Source: Aeriscardovia sp. (GTDB lineage Bacteria > Actinomycetota > Actinomycetes > Actinomycetales > Bifidobacteriaceae). From it: a DNA stretch of 64,000 nucleotides. This document shows positions 27,768 to 36,437 of this stretch, one piece after another (within the stretch, counting starts at the first letter, position 1; the number at the start of each line of letters is the position of its first letter). The position numbers and the translations under genes were made by a program. Location of the stretch: the NCBI GenBank assembly GCA_017413255.1, contig JAFPUC010000005.1, forward strand, positions 23,587 through 87,586. Reading direction: 5' to 3'. The notes below the pieces were generated by a model. That model saw only the letters and a program-made list of their open reading frames with translations. It did no database searches and was not told the DNA's origin.

Positions 27768-27786
27768 GGGGGGCAAGATTAAGTTT

Positions 27787-27846
27787 TTAATCATTGCGGG
27801 CGCCTTTCCAACGCGAGTGCGTGAGGAAGGGCGCCCGCTTTTTTTA
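27787..27846 (+). promoter_or_regulatory. 60-bp leader element copy 1 (hairpin plus U-tract) before oxc
   Basis: A 14-bp stem (arms 27796-27809 and 27825-27838, one G-U pair) is capped by a second 4-bp stem ACGC/GCGT with loop GAGT, and is followed by seven T residues (27839-27845). It has all the parts of an intrinsic terminator, yet lies after the oxc promoter and about 20 bases before the oxc ribosome binding site. A base-for-base identical copy precedes frc at 29649-29708. It is a candidate attenuator or protein-binding leader. It could also simply terminate hsp20 transcripts. Confidence 0.7.
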
Positions 27847-27874
27847 AATGGCTTTTTGTATTACAAGGAGCGAT

Positions 27875-29599
27875 ATGTCATCTGTAAAAATGAACGGCGC
27901 CGATCTTTTAGTGGAAGCGCTGAAGGCCAACGGCGTTAAAAACGTCTACGGCCTCGTCGGAATTCCAGTCACCGACGTATCCCGCTTGATGGAAATGGAA
28001 GGAATCCGCTTTTACGCCTTCCGCAGGGAAGATGCGGCAGTGGAAGCTGCAGCTGCCGCAGGCTTTCTCACAGGGCGCCCCGGAATAGCCCTCACCGTTT
28101 CGGCCCCCGGATTTCTTAACGGCCTTGTAGCCCTCAAAGAAGCTACGGAAAACTGCTGGCCCGTCATAATGATCTCCGGATCTTCCGACAGGGCTCTTGT
28201 CGATATGGACAGGGGCGAGTACGAAGGAATGGACCAGTACAACGCGGCCAAGCCCTTCTGCAAGGCAGCTTTCAGAATTGACAAGCCCGAAGACGTAGGC
28301 CTTGGAGTAGCCAGGGCCTTCAGGGCCGCCATGGGCGGAAGGCCCGGGGGCGTTTACTTGGATGTTCCCGGAGAAATGCTGGGACAAATGCTGGATCCCT
28401 CCGTCGATCCCGCCTCCACAATCCACGTTCCCGTCGATCCCGCTCCCGCCCAGTTCCCGAGCGACGAAGCGGTAAAGAGGGCTGTAGACATCCTCACCTC
28501 CGCCAAGAGGCCCACCATTCTTCTTGGAAAGGGAGCCGCTTACGCCAAGGCGGAAAACCAGATTAGAGATCTCGTAGATTCCACTTCCATTCCCTTCCTG
28601 CCCATGAGCATGGCCAAGGGAATCATCCCTGACGGAAGCGAGCACAGTGCGGCCGCCGCAAGGTCGCTGTCTTTGGGAAGCGCGGATGTGATAGTGCTTT
28701 TGGGAGCCAGGCTCAACTGGCTTCTCGGCAACGGCGCTTCTCCCAAGCCCTTCGCTGAGGACGTAAAGTTCATCCAAGTGGATATCGACGGCCAGGAGAT
28801 AGATTCCAACCGCCACATCGCTGCCCCCCTCGTAGGAGACATGGTCTCGGTTCTCAGCAAGTTCGTTCCCGCCGTAAAGGCAACCGGATACAAGGCGCCT
28901 CAAGACTGGCTCGATCAGATCGCCGCCAAGAAGGCTTCCAACGTGGAAAAGATGAGCAAGGCGGAAGAAGCCGGCAAGGGCAAGGTTCCCATGGGCTTCT
29001 ACGGTGCAATGCTTCCGATTCGCGACCTCATCGCAAAGAATCCGGACACCTATCTGGTTTCCGAAGGGGCTAACACCCTCGACATCGGAAGGGACGTCAT
29101 CAACATCTTCCAGCCCCGCCACCGCCTTGACACCGGAACCTGGGGCGTCATGGGCGTAGGCCTGCCCTACGCCATCGCCACCGCAGTAGAAACCGGAAGG
29201 CCCGTGATAGACCTTGCAGGCGACTCTGCCTTCGGCTTTGACGGAATGGAAGCGGAGACCATGTGCAGGTATCACCTGCCCATAACTGTAGTAATCTGCA
29301 ACAACGGCGGAATCTACAACGGAGAGAATCCCGAGATTAATGGAATGGTTTCCCCGACCTACCTCGATCCTGCCGGACAGTACGATCTTCTGGCCCGCGC
29401 ATTTGGCGGAAGGGCCTACGCCGTGCGCACTTACCAGGAGATGGAAGACGCTTTGAACGAGGCCTACGACTCCAAGGAGCCGACCATCATCAACGCCGTG
29501 CTTTCCACCTCCATGGGCAAGGAGAGCGGGCACATAGGCCACCTCAACCCCGTCATCTTCCATGAAGACGGGCCGGTAAACATGCCCAGTGAGAAATAG
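27875..29599 (+). CDS. oxc: Oxalyl-CoA decarboxylase
   Basis: A thiamine-diphosphate-dependent enzyme converting oxalyl-CoA to formyl-CoA and CO2, 574 residues. The catalytic Glu is E52 in 'FRREDAAVEAAA'. The TPP/Mg motif begins at G449-D450 ('GDSAFGFDGMEAET') and continues to 'CNNGGIYNG', closely matching the Oxalobacter enzyme as I recall it. The start is ATG 27875 after AAGGAG; an ATG at 27848 abuts the U-tract of the leader hairpin and is unlikely. Codons favour ATC, CGC and AAC, unlike the housekeeping genes, suggesting strong expression. It is followed by its own copy of the leader element, promoter and frc. Confidence 0.95.
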   Translation: MSSVKMNGADLLVEALKANGVKNVYGLVGIPVTDVSRLMEMEGIRFYAFRREDAAVEAAAAAGFLTGRPGIALTVSAPGFLNGLVALKEATENCWPVIMISGSSDRALVDMDRGEYEGMDQYNAAKPFCKAAFRIDKPEDVGLGVARAFRAAMGGRPGGVYLDVPGEMLGQMLDPSVDPASTIHVPVDPAPAQFPSDEAVKRAVDILTSAKRPTILLGKGAAYAKAENQIRDLVDSTSIPFLPMSMAKGIIPDGSEHSAAAARSLSLGSADVIVLLGARLNWLLGNGASPKPFAEDVKFIQVDIDGQEIDSNRHIAAPLVGDMVSVLSKFVPAVKATGYKAPQDWLDQIAAKKASNVEKMSKAEEAGKGKVPMGFYGAMLPIRDLIAKNPDTYLVSEGANTLDIGRDVINIFQPRHRLDTGTWGVMGVGLPYAIATAVETGRPVIDLAGDSAFGFDGMEAETMCRYHLPITVVICNNGGIYNGENPEINGMVSPTYLDPAGQYDLLARAFGGRAYAVRTYQEMEDALNEAYDSKEPTIINAVLSTSMGKESGHIGHLNPVIFHEDGPVNMPSEK

Positions 29600-29601
29600 T
29601 C

Positions 29602-29630
29602 TTTACATTCGGCATATTGGGACATACACT
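29602..29630 (+). promoter_or_regulatory. frc promoter
   Basis: TTTACA (29602-29607) and TACACT (29625-29630) are 17 bases apart, beginning two bases after the oxc stop codon. Transcription would begin near 29637, about 12 bases before the second copy of the 60-bp leader element. Confidence 0.5.
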
Positions 29631-29648
29631 AAAAAATCGATTAGAGAG

Positions 29649-29708
29649 TTAATCATTGCGGGCGCCTTTCCAACGCGAGTGCGTGAGGAAGGGCGCCCGC
29701 TTTTTTTA
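29649..29708 (+). promoter_or_regulatory. 60-bp leader element copy 2 before frc
   Basis: Identical over 60 bases to 27787-27846: stem arms 29658-29671 and 29687-29700, inner ACGC/GCGT stem, and T-run 29701-29707. It lies between the frc promoter and the frc start, and also downstream of oxc, so it can act both as the oxc terminator and in the frc leader. Even the loop and the unpaired 5' flank TTAATCATT are unchanged, which argues for recent copying or for selection on the RNA. Confidence 0.7.
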
Positions 29709-29748
29709 GATTGGCTTTCGCAGACAATAAAAAGAAAGGTATTTATTT

Positions 29749-31071
29749 ATGGATGAATTTGCACCGCTGAAAGGCATCACGGTAGTTGACTGGACCCAGG
29801 TCCAGTCCGGCCCCTCCTGCACTCAAATTCTGGCATGGCTCGGAGCTGACGTAATCAAGATCGAAAAGCCGGGATCCGGCGACCCCACCCGCAACCAGCT
29901 TCTGGATATCGCAGATTCCTGGGGCCTTTACTTCCTGCAGCTTAACGCCAACAAGAAGTCGCTGACCCTCGACGTGCGCACTGAGAATGGAAAGAAAGTC
30001 CTTACCGAGCTCCTCAAGAAGGCTGACATTTTCATCGAGAACATCAAGCCCGGCGGCGTCGACAAGCTCGGCTTCGGATGGGAAGACGTGCACAAGCTCA
30101 ACCCGCGCCTCATCATGGGCAGCATCAAGGGCTTCAACAAGGGCTCCCGCTTTGAGAATGTGAAGGCTTATGAGCCTGTGGCCCAGTCCGCAGGCGGAGC
30201 CGCTTCCGCCACCGGCTGGAACGAAGGAAAGTTCAATGTTCCTACCCAGTCCGCCGCAGCCCTGGGCGACTCCAACTCCGGAATGCACCTGACCATGGGC
30301 ATCCTCGCAGCCCTCGTGCAGCGCGACCGCACCGGCGAAGGATGCTTCGTTTACCAGTCCATGGTCAACGCCACCATCAACCTTTGCCGCATTAAGCTCC
30401 GCGACCAGATCATGCTCGACAACCTCGGAGCCCTCCCCCACTACGCCGTATACAACACCGGCTTCAAGTGGGGCAAGGCCATCCCCAGGGCCGAAAACAC
30501 CGAAGGCGGACAGGTCATCGGCTGGTGCTACAGGGCCAAGGGCTGGGACACCGATCCTAACGATTACGTCTACATCGTCATCCAGGATCCCAAGTCCAGC
30601 TGGGAGGCTATGTGCAACACCATAGGCAAGCCTCAGCTCATAAACGATCCCCGTTTCGACACCTGGCAGCACCGCCAGCTCCACAAAGACGAGCTTTACG
30701 CCGAAATCGAAGACTTCACCAAGAACTACGACAAGTTCACCCTTACCGAGATGTTCAGCAAGGCAGGCCTTCCCTGCGGGCCCATCATGGATTGGTACGA
30801 GCTCGAAAACGATCCTGATCTCAACTCCGACGGCACCATCGTCACCATCGACGAGGGCGGAAACCGCGGAAACTTCAAGACCATCGGCCTTCCTTGGACT
30901 ATGTCTAACTACAAGCCCACCTACAAGCGCGCTCCCGATCTTGGAGAGAACAACAAGGAGATCCTCACGGGTCTCGGCTTCTCTGAGAGCGACATCCAGG
31001 GCATGCTCGCCGACGGAACGATTTCTGAGGCCCGCGGGCCGAAGAACGCCGCGCCGGAAGTGATCAAGTAG
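29749..31071 (+). CDS. frc: Formyl-CoA:oxalate CoA-transferase
   Basis: A class III CoA-transferase moving CoA from formyl-CoA to oxalate, so that oxalyl-CoA can be regenerated for Oxc. 440 residues. Catalytic Asp is D174 in 'LGDSNSGMHL', with a substrate-loop Gln at Q19 in 'TQVQSGPSC'. The sequence follows Oxalobacter/E. coli Frc closely ('GADVIKIEKPGSGDPTR', 'FIENIKPGGVDKLGFGWE'). AAAGAAAGG lies ten bases upstream of the ATG. Codon choice is the most biased in the window: Ile is almost always ATC or ATT and Arg mostly CGC. Confidence 0.96.
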   Translation: MDEFAPLKGITVVDWTQVQSGPSCTQILAWLGADVIKIEKPGSGDPTRNQLLDIADSWGLYFLQLNANKKSLTLDVRTENGKKVLTELLKKADIFIENIKPGGVDKLGFGWEDVHKLNPRLIMGSIKGFNKGSRFENVKAYEPVAQSAGGAASATGWNEGKFNVPTQSAAALGDSNSGMHLTMGILAALVQRDRTGEGCFVYQSMVNATINLCRIKLRDQIMLDNLGALPHYAVYNTGFKWGKAIPRAENTEGGQVIGWCYRAKGWDTDPNDYVYIVIQDPKSSWEAMCNTIGKPQLINDPRFDTWQHRQLHKDELYAEIEDFTKNYDKFTLTEMFSKAGLPCGPIMDWYELENDPDLNSDGTIVTIDEGGNRGNFKTIGLPWTMSNYKPTYKRAPDLGENNKEILTGLGFSESDIQGMLADGTISEARGPKNAAPEVIK

Positions 31072-31143
31072 GCAAAATAAAGATATAAAAAAAGAGGGAA
31101 AGTCAAAATGCTTCCCCTCTAGCTGTGTACTAAGGTCGTTCCA

Positions 31144-32184
31144 ATGAATATTGGGAAGATTATTGTAGATGACCTGGTCCCAATTCTGGTCATCATGGCC
31201 CTAGGTTGGTGCCTGGGTTGGAAATGGAAGGGACAGAAGAAGCCCTTCATAGACAACGACGGACGAAAAGCTCTGAACTACTTCGTGTTGGATGTAGCTC
31301 TTCCTGCCGCCCTTTTTGCCTCCATCGCCAAAGCTTCAAGAAGGCTCTTTATTCAAGACGGCGTCTTGACTCTTATCTCCTTTATCGGCGTTACGGCGCT
31401 ATTTATGGTTTGCTACTACTTGGACAAGTGGCTGTTCAAGCGCAACAAGGCCGAAGCCGCCATCTGCGCACTGATAGCAGGATCGCCCACCATCGGCTTC
31501 CTGGGATTTGCAGTGCTTGACCCAATCTTCGGAGATACCACCAATACCAACCTAGTCATAGGCATTATATCCATAGTTGTAAACGCTATCACCATACCTA
31601 TCGGCGTATCGCTGGTGGAATCTTACTATAATGAGCAAGCGGCTAAGGCCGGTACGCTCAAGACGGTAAATGAAAAGGGCAAGAAGATTCACCGCGGCGC
31701 AGGATGGTCCATCCTTCGCGCCTGCCGCAAGCCCGTTGCCGCTGCGCCTATCCTCGCAGTGATTTGGGTTTTGGTCGGAATTCCGTGGCCCTCCTGGCTC
31801 ACCCCGAACTTCGAGCTCATAGCTAAGGCAAACTCCGGCGTTGCAGTTCTTGCAGCCGGCGTCGCCCTGGCCGCCACCGGAACCTTCGCTTTCAGCTGGG
31901 AAATTATCTGGAACGTCTTCTACCGTTTGCTCCTCATGCCCGGAATTTTGGTATTCGTAGGATTCCTTTGCCAAATGTGGAGGAACAGCAACAGCCTCAT
32001 CCTTCTTGAGATGCTTGCTCTTGGCACCGGCCTTCCCCCTGCAATGAGCGGCGTCATAATTTCCAGTCAAAATAATATTTACGTCAAGGAAGGCACAAGT
32101 ACGCTGGCTATATCCACAGTCTGTTTCGCAGGTACATGCGTGCTGTGGATTTGGCTGATACCACTCATCTCTCACGCCCTATAG
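31144..32184 (+). CDS. AEC-family transporter, probable oxalate/formate carrier
   Basis: A polytopic membrane protein of 346 residues with about ten transmembrane segments in two halves split by a basic cytosolic loop near 165-190 ('GTLKTVNEKGKKIHRGAG'). It belongs to the auxin efflux carrier family, like E. coli YfdV, which is encoded with frc and oxc homologues. Family signatures are 'FVLDVALPAALF', 'GSPTIGFLGFAV' and 'GTGLPPAMSG'. From its place between frc and a second CoA-transferase I infer transport of oxalate in and formate out. It is not the MFS-type OxlT antiporter. Confidence 0.85.
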   Translation: MNIGKIIVDDLVPILVIMALGWCLGWKWKGQKKPFIDNDGRKALNYFVLDVALPAALFASIAKASRRLFIQDGVLTLISFIGVTALFMVCYYLDKWLFKRNKAEAAICALIAGSPTIGFLGFAVLDPIFGDTTNTNLVIGIISIVVNAITIPIGVSLVESYYNEQAAKAGTLKTVNEKGKKIHRGAGWSILRACRKPVAAAPILAVIWVLVGIPWPSWLTPNFELIAKANSGVAVLAAGVALAATGTFAFSWEIIWNVFYRLLLMPGILVFVGFLCQMWRNSNSLILLEMLALGTGLPPAMSGVIISSQNNIYVKEGTSTLAISTVCFAGTCVLWIWLIPLISHAL

Positions 32185-32270
32185 CGCGAGGGAAGCTTGT
32201 GCCGCAGTTTTTGAGTGGTACCCATACTCTTTCCTTATCCATTGGACAGCTGCTTGGCAAAAGTCTGAAG

Positions 32271-32379
32271 GAAGCCCCCTCTGGGGCAGGGAGAGAAATA
32301 CCCTTCTCCCGAAAAGGGTAGAAAGGGTATAAGGTTTTGCGGGAGTTTTCCGGTTAAAGCCGGGGCTCCCGTTTTTTTT
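32271..32379 (+). promoter_or_regulatory. Structured leader with terminator and possible antiterminator
   Basis: The 219-base gap before the second CoA-transferase is rich in pairing. A terminator has the stem CGGGAG (32340-32345) with CTCCCG (32366-32371), an inner CCGG/CCGG stem (32350-32353 with 32360-32363) and eight T residues (32372-32379). An earlier CTCCCG (32306-32311) can pair with the same CGGGAG and would block that terminator. ACCCTT near 32299-32305 can pair with either of two AAGGGT copies. The start codon is 24 bases past the U-tract. It may be an attenuator, or just the transporter gene's terminator. Confidence 0.5.
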
Positions 32380-32403
32380 GTGACATGAAAGTAAGAAAAG
32401 AAA

Positions 32404-33615
32404 ATGACCGAGAACGATAATCCGGACTATAAAAAGGCTGCGGAAGAAAATCCGCATCTAGATCCTTCAAAACCCTACCCCCTGCAGGGAGTATTGGTTG
32501 TAGATCTTACGCGCGTGCTCTCAGGTCCTACCTGCACCAGGATGCTGGCGGATGCAGGGGCGAGGGTGATACACGTAGAAAGGCCGCCCAAGGGCGATGA
32601 TACCCGCAGCATGGGGCCCTACGTATCTGACGGATCTTCCGATTACTTCCGCATTGCGAACGTGGGAAAGGAATCTATAGCCCTGGATTTCAAAAACCCC
32701 GAGGATCACGATTTTCTCATGAAGATGATTTCTAAGGCCGATGTGGTAGTGGAAAACTTCAGGCCCGGAGTAATGGCTAAAAACGGCTTGGATCCCGAGG
32801 ATTTGGTAAAAAAGTTCCCGCGCCTCATAGTCTGCTCCATTTCAGGCTTTGGCCAGTGGGGGCCAATGTCGCAGGCTGCGGCTTACGACACCGTCATCCA
32901 GGCGTGGAGCGGCCTTATGGATTTAACAGGCCGGCCTGAAGACGAAGGAGGGCTTCCCACCAGGATGGGAACCTCCATTTCCGACATTGTGGCAGGCATT
33001 CACGGCTACGCCGGTATAGTTACCGCTCTTTACGCAAGGGAAAAGACCGGAAAGGGAACCACTGTAGACATTTCCATGCTAGACACCTCCTTCTCCCTCA
33101 TGGCTCAAGGCCTTATGAGTTCCCTTGGACTCGGACAGAGGCCCAAGAGGATCGGAAACCGCCATCCCTACATGTATCCTTTCGACACTTTCATGTGTGC
33201 AGACGAAATGGTGGCTATTTGCTGCGGAAACGACAGGCTCTGGGCTCTTTTAAGCTCGTGCCTGGGTCACCCCGAGTGGGCAAAGGACCCGGAGATGCTC
33301 ACAAATGATTTGCGCGAGAAGAACTGGAGGAAGGTAAAGTCCCTTATGGAAGGGGTGCTCTCTACCGCCCCCGCCTCCGAATGGCAAAAGAAGATTTCCG
33401 AAGCGGGCGTGCCATGCGGACTTTGCTTGAACGTGGATGACACGCGCCGCATGCCCCAAATAGTTTCAAGGGGAATGGTAAAAGAGATGCCTGACGGACA
33501 GCTCGTTTTGGGAGATCCCTTCAAATATGGAACGTGGAATTCCTACGGCGTCAAAAAGGATGCCCCATCTTACAACGAAAACGGGGATGAAATCCGCAAA
33601 GAATTTGAAAATTAA
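32404..33615 (+). CDS. CaiB/BaiF CoA-transferase, YfdE-like (acetyl-CoA:oxalate)
   Basis: A second class III CoA-transferase of 403 residues, clearly distinct from Frc. The catalytic Asp is D194 in 'SISDIVAGIHGYA'. The N-terminal 'LVVDLTRVLSGPTCTRMLAD' and 'ARVIHVERPPKGDDTR' are family-typical. E. coli YfdE, encoded with frc, oxc and an AEC carrier, makes oxalyl-CoA from acetyl-CoA, so the same role, priming the formyl-CoA cycle, is inferred here. Other acyl substrates are possible. It ends before the hairpin at 33644. Confidence 0.88.
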   Translation: MTENDNPDYKKAAEENPHLDPSKPYPLQGVLVVDLTRVLSGPTCTRMLADAGARVIHVERPPKGDDTRSMGPYVSDGSSDYFRIANVGKESIALDFKNPEDHDFLMKMISKADVVVENFRPGVMAKNGLDPEDLVKKFPRLIVCSISGFGQWGPMSQAAAYDTVIQAWSGLMDLTGRPEDEGGLPTRMGTSISDIVAGIHGYAGIVTALYAREKTGKGTTVDISMLDTSFSLMAQGLMSSLGLGQRPKRIGNRHPYMYPFDTFMCADEMVAICCGNDRLWALLSSCLGHPEWAKDPEMLTNDLREKNWRKVKSLMEGVLSTAPASEWQKKISEAGVPCGLCLNVDDTRRMPQIVSRGMVKEMPDGQLVLGDPFKYGTWNSYGVKKDAPSYNENGDEIRKEFEN

Positions 33616-33643
33616 CTCTTTTTTCTGCATTCTTGAGAATGAA

Positions 33644-33663
33644 AAAGCCCCCTAAGGGGCTTT
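33644..33663 (-). terminator. Terminator for tRNA-fMet, possibly bidirectional
   Basis: The stem AAAGCCCC / GGGGCTTT has a CTAA loop. On the minus strand it is followed by a run of T (complement of 33641-33646), right after the tRNA-fMet 3' end, so it terminates the tRNA transcript. On the plus strand the T-run is only three bases, but it may also end the CoA-transferase mRNA. Confidence 0.7.
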
Positions 33664-33674
33664 CATTATCTTCG

Positions 33675-33748
33675 TAGCGGGGTCAGGATTTGAACCTGAG
33701 ACCTCTGGGTTATGAGCCCAGCGAGCTACCGAGCTGCTCCACCCCGCG
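33675..33748 (-). tRNA. tRNA-fMet (initiator, CAT)
   Basis: A 74-base tRNA with anticodon loop CTCATAA. It shows the two initiator hallmarks: position 1:72 is unpaired (C opposite U) while 2:71 onwards pair, and the anticodon stem carries three consecutive G-C pairs (CTGGG / CCCAG). CCA is not encoded. Confidence 0.95.
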
Positions 33749-33760
33749 TCGTTACATGTA

Positions 33761-33789
33761 ATTCTAACAGGTAAAAAAGATATACGCAA
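33761..33789 (-). promoter_or_regulatory. tRNA-fMet promoter
   Basis: On the minus strand, TTGCGT (33784-33789) and TAGAAT (33761-33766) are 17 bases apart, and the -10 is extended by TGT. The tRNA 5' end is 12 bases beyond the -10 box. Confidence 0.6.
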
Positions 33790-33926
33790 TAGGGGCAAAA
33801 AAACACGTCCCTTGTCTGGTGATACCTATAAATTAAAGGCGTATAACGCCGATTTTACTTTGGATGAATCGTGCGCAATCGACGAGATATCGAGTAGAAG
33901 GCGAGGGATAATGCCCATCCTAGAAA

Positions 33927-35043
<1,117 letters not shown>

Positions 35044-35061
35044 TTTCTCCGGGAGGACCCG

Positions 35062-35598
35062 ATGTTGGTGTTAGCAGCAGGCTCAGGATCCAGCCTGTTT
35101 TTCCCAAAGGTTTACGATCTCATCTGGTCTTCGGTCGTGCTGATCGTCCTTCTGATTGTCTTTGCCAAGTTTGTAATGCCCAAATTCAACAAAGTGATGG
35201 ACGAGCGGGCCAAAAAAATCAAAGGCCAGATAGACGAAGCTACGGCCATGAAGAAGGATGCTGCAAACTTAAAGGAGCAGTATGACGAGCTTTTGGGGTC
35301 CGCAAAGGCCGAAGCTGAAAAGATCAGGCAGGATGCGAAGGAACAGGCCGAGCAGATTGTAGGCCGGGCAAAGGCCGAAGCAAAGGCCGAAGCTGAAAAG
35401 ATCAGGCAGGATGCAAAGGCTGATCTTGAAGCTCAAAAGGCCAAGGCCATGTCAGACTTGAGCCAGGAAGTGGGGAATGTGGCTGCGGCTCTGGCCTCCA
35501 AAATTTTGGGGACCGAGCTCAAGGATCCCGCCGTGCGCTCCTCCATGGCAGATCTTGCTATAGACAGAATCGGCTATGAAGGGGGCAAGCAGTCTTGA
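35062..35598 (+). CDS. atpF: ATP synthase F0 subunit b
   Basis: A peripheral-stalk subunit of 178 residues: one N-terminal membrane helix ('LIWSSVVLIVLLIVFAKFV') followed by a long charged helix. The helix holds an internal in-frame duplication: 'AKAEAEKIRQDAK' occurs at about 81-93 and again at about 107-119, and the DNA copies differ by one base. This lengthens the stalk by 26 residues if the duplication is an insertion. The stop overlaps the atpH TTG start. Confidence 0.95.
   Translation: MLVLAAGSGSSLFFPKVYDLIWSSVVLIVLLIVFAKFVMPKFNKVMDERAKKIKGQIDEATAMKKDAANLKEQYDELLGSAKAEAEKIRQDAKEQAEQIVGRAKAEAKAEAEKIRQDAKADLEAQKAKAMSDLSQEVGNVAAALASKILGTELKDPAVRSSMADLAIDRIGYEGGKQS
35302..35418 (+). repeat. 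Direct repeat inside atpF (39 bp, 78-bp period)
   Basis: Copies at 35302-35340 and 35380-35418 differ at a single position. A 12-base unit GCAAAGGCCGAA is additionally present twice in tandem (35368-35391). The 78-base period keeps the reading frame. Confidence 0.85.
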
Positions 35599-36428
35599 GG
35601 GGCCAAACTTCCAGATTGTCTTTAAAAAGCGCGAAAGAAAAATCCGTGGAGGAAATTCGGAAAAGCGCAGATCCGGTTTCAGATGCTGAGGCGCTTTTCT
35701 TCCTCTCCTCCCTCCTTTCCTCCCATGACAAAGTCCTGGAGGCGTTTTTGGATTCTTCCCACACGCCCCGGGAAAAAGAAGTTCTCGCTTCCTCACTCCT
35801 CCCCTCCCCTTCGCCCTTGGCCTCCTCCATTTCCTCCCTCCTTTCCTCCCTCCTTTGGAGCCGGAGGGAAGACATGGCATGGGCGGCAGATGAAATGGGC
35901 AAAGAGTGCCTGATGGAGGGGGCAAAAAAGAAGGGGAGTTTGCAAAAGGTCAGGGGGGAAATGGAATCCTTTCAATCCCTCGCCCTTTCAAACTCCCTTC
36001 TGGATCGCTGCCTTTCCGATAAATTGGCTTCTTCTTCAAAGCGCACAGATCTTTGCCAAAAGATCCTGCCTGAAGCCTTTGAGCCTGAAAGCAAAGCCTT
36101 TTGCAAAAGATGCGCCCAAAAAGAGGGCGGAAGGTACTCTCGAAAGCTCCTGGAGGAAACGGAAAAAATAACTTCCTTTATTGGGGAAGTAGGGATTGAA
36201 GTGAGGTGCGCCTCCCCGCTTTCCGAGGCTCAGGAAAAGTCTTTAAAGGATGCTTATTTTGAAAGGATGAAAAAGCCCGTGCACATTCGCCAAATCTTGG
36301 ACCCGTCGCTGGTGGGGGGATTTAGCGTCAGGTGCGGGGCGGAAGTTACGGATATGAGCGCCGAGGCCCAGCTTAGGGCCCTTTCGGGAGCCATGAAAAA
36401 GAAAATGGCTTTTTCCATCAAAATTTAA
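35595..36428 (+). CDS. atpH: ATP synthase F1 subunit delta
   Basis: Connects the peripheral stalk to the F1 head. 277 residues, the long form typical of Actinobacteria, which carries an extra N-terminal region. The OSCP-like C-terminal part is visible ('SPLSEAQEKSLKDAYFERM', 'QILDPSLVGGFSVRCGAEVTD'). The start is probably TTG at 35595, overlapping the atpF stop, with GAAGGGGG about nine bases upstream. The sequence between is weakly conserved, as usual for delta. Confidence 0.88.
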   Translation: MRGQTSRLSLKSAKEKSVEEIRKSADPVSDAEALFFLSSLLSSHDKVLEAFLDSSHTPREKEVLASSLLPSPSPLASSISSLLSSLLWSRREDMAWAADEMGKECLMEGAKKKGSLQKVRGEMESFQSLALSNSLLDRCLSDKLASSSKRTDLCQKILPEAFEPESKAFCKRCAQKEGGRYSRKLLEETEKITSFIGEVGIEVRCASPLSEAQEKSLKDAYFERMKKPVHIRQILDPSLVGGFSVRCGAEVTDMSAEAQLRALSGAMKKKMAFSIKI

Positions 36429-36437
36429 GGAAACCAA

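Noticed and set aside
27908..29563. 551-codon open frame antisense to oxc
   Set aside because: It mirrors the codon bias of oxc, has no ribosome binding site, and its composition (Gly/His/Val-rich, no domain) is unlike a protein; oxc is certain.
29743..30684. 313-codon open frame antisense to frc
   Set aside because: Same explanation: a long open antisense frame produced by the strong codon bias of frc.
31083..31122. Hairpin between frc and the AEC carrier as an intrinsic terminator
   Set aside because: The T-run is on the minus strand only and no minus-strand gene ends there; on the plus strand there is no U-tract.
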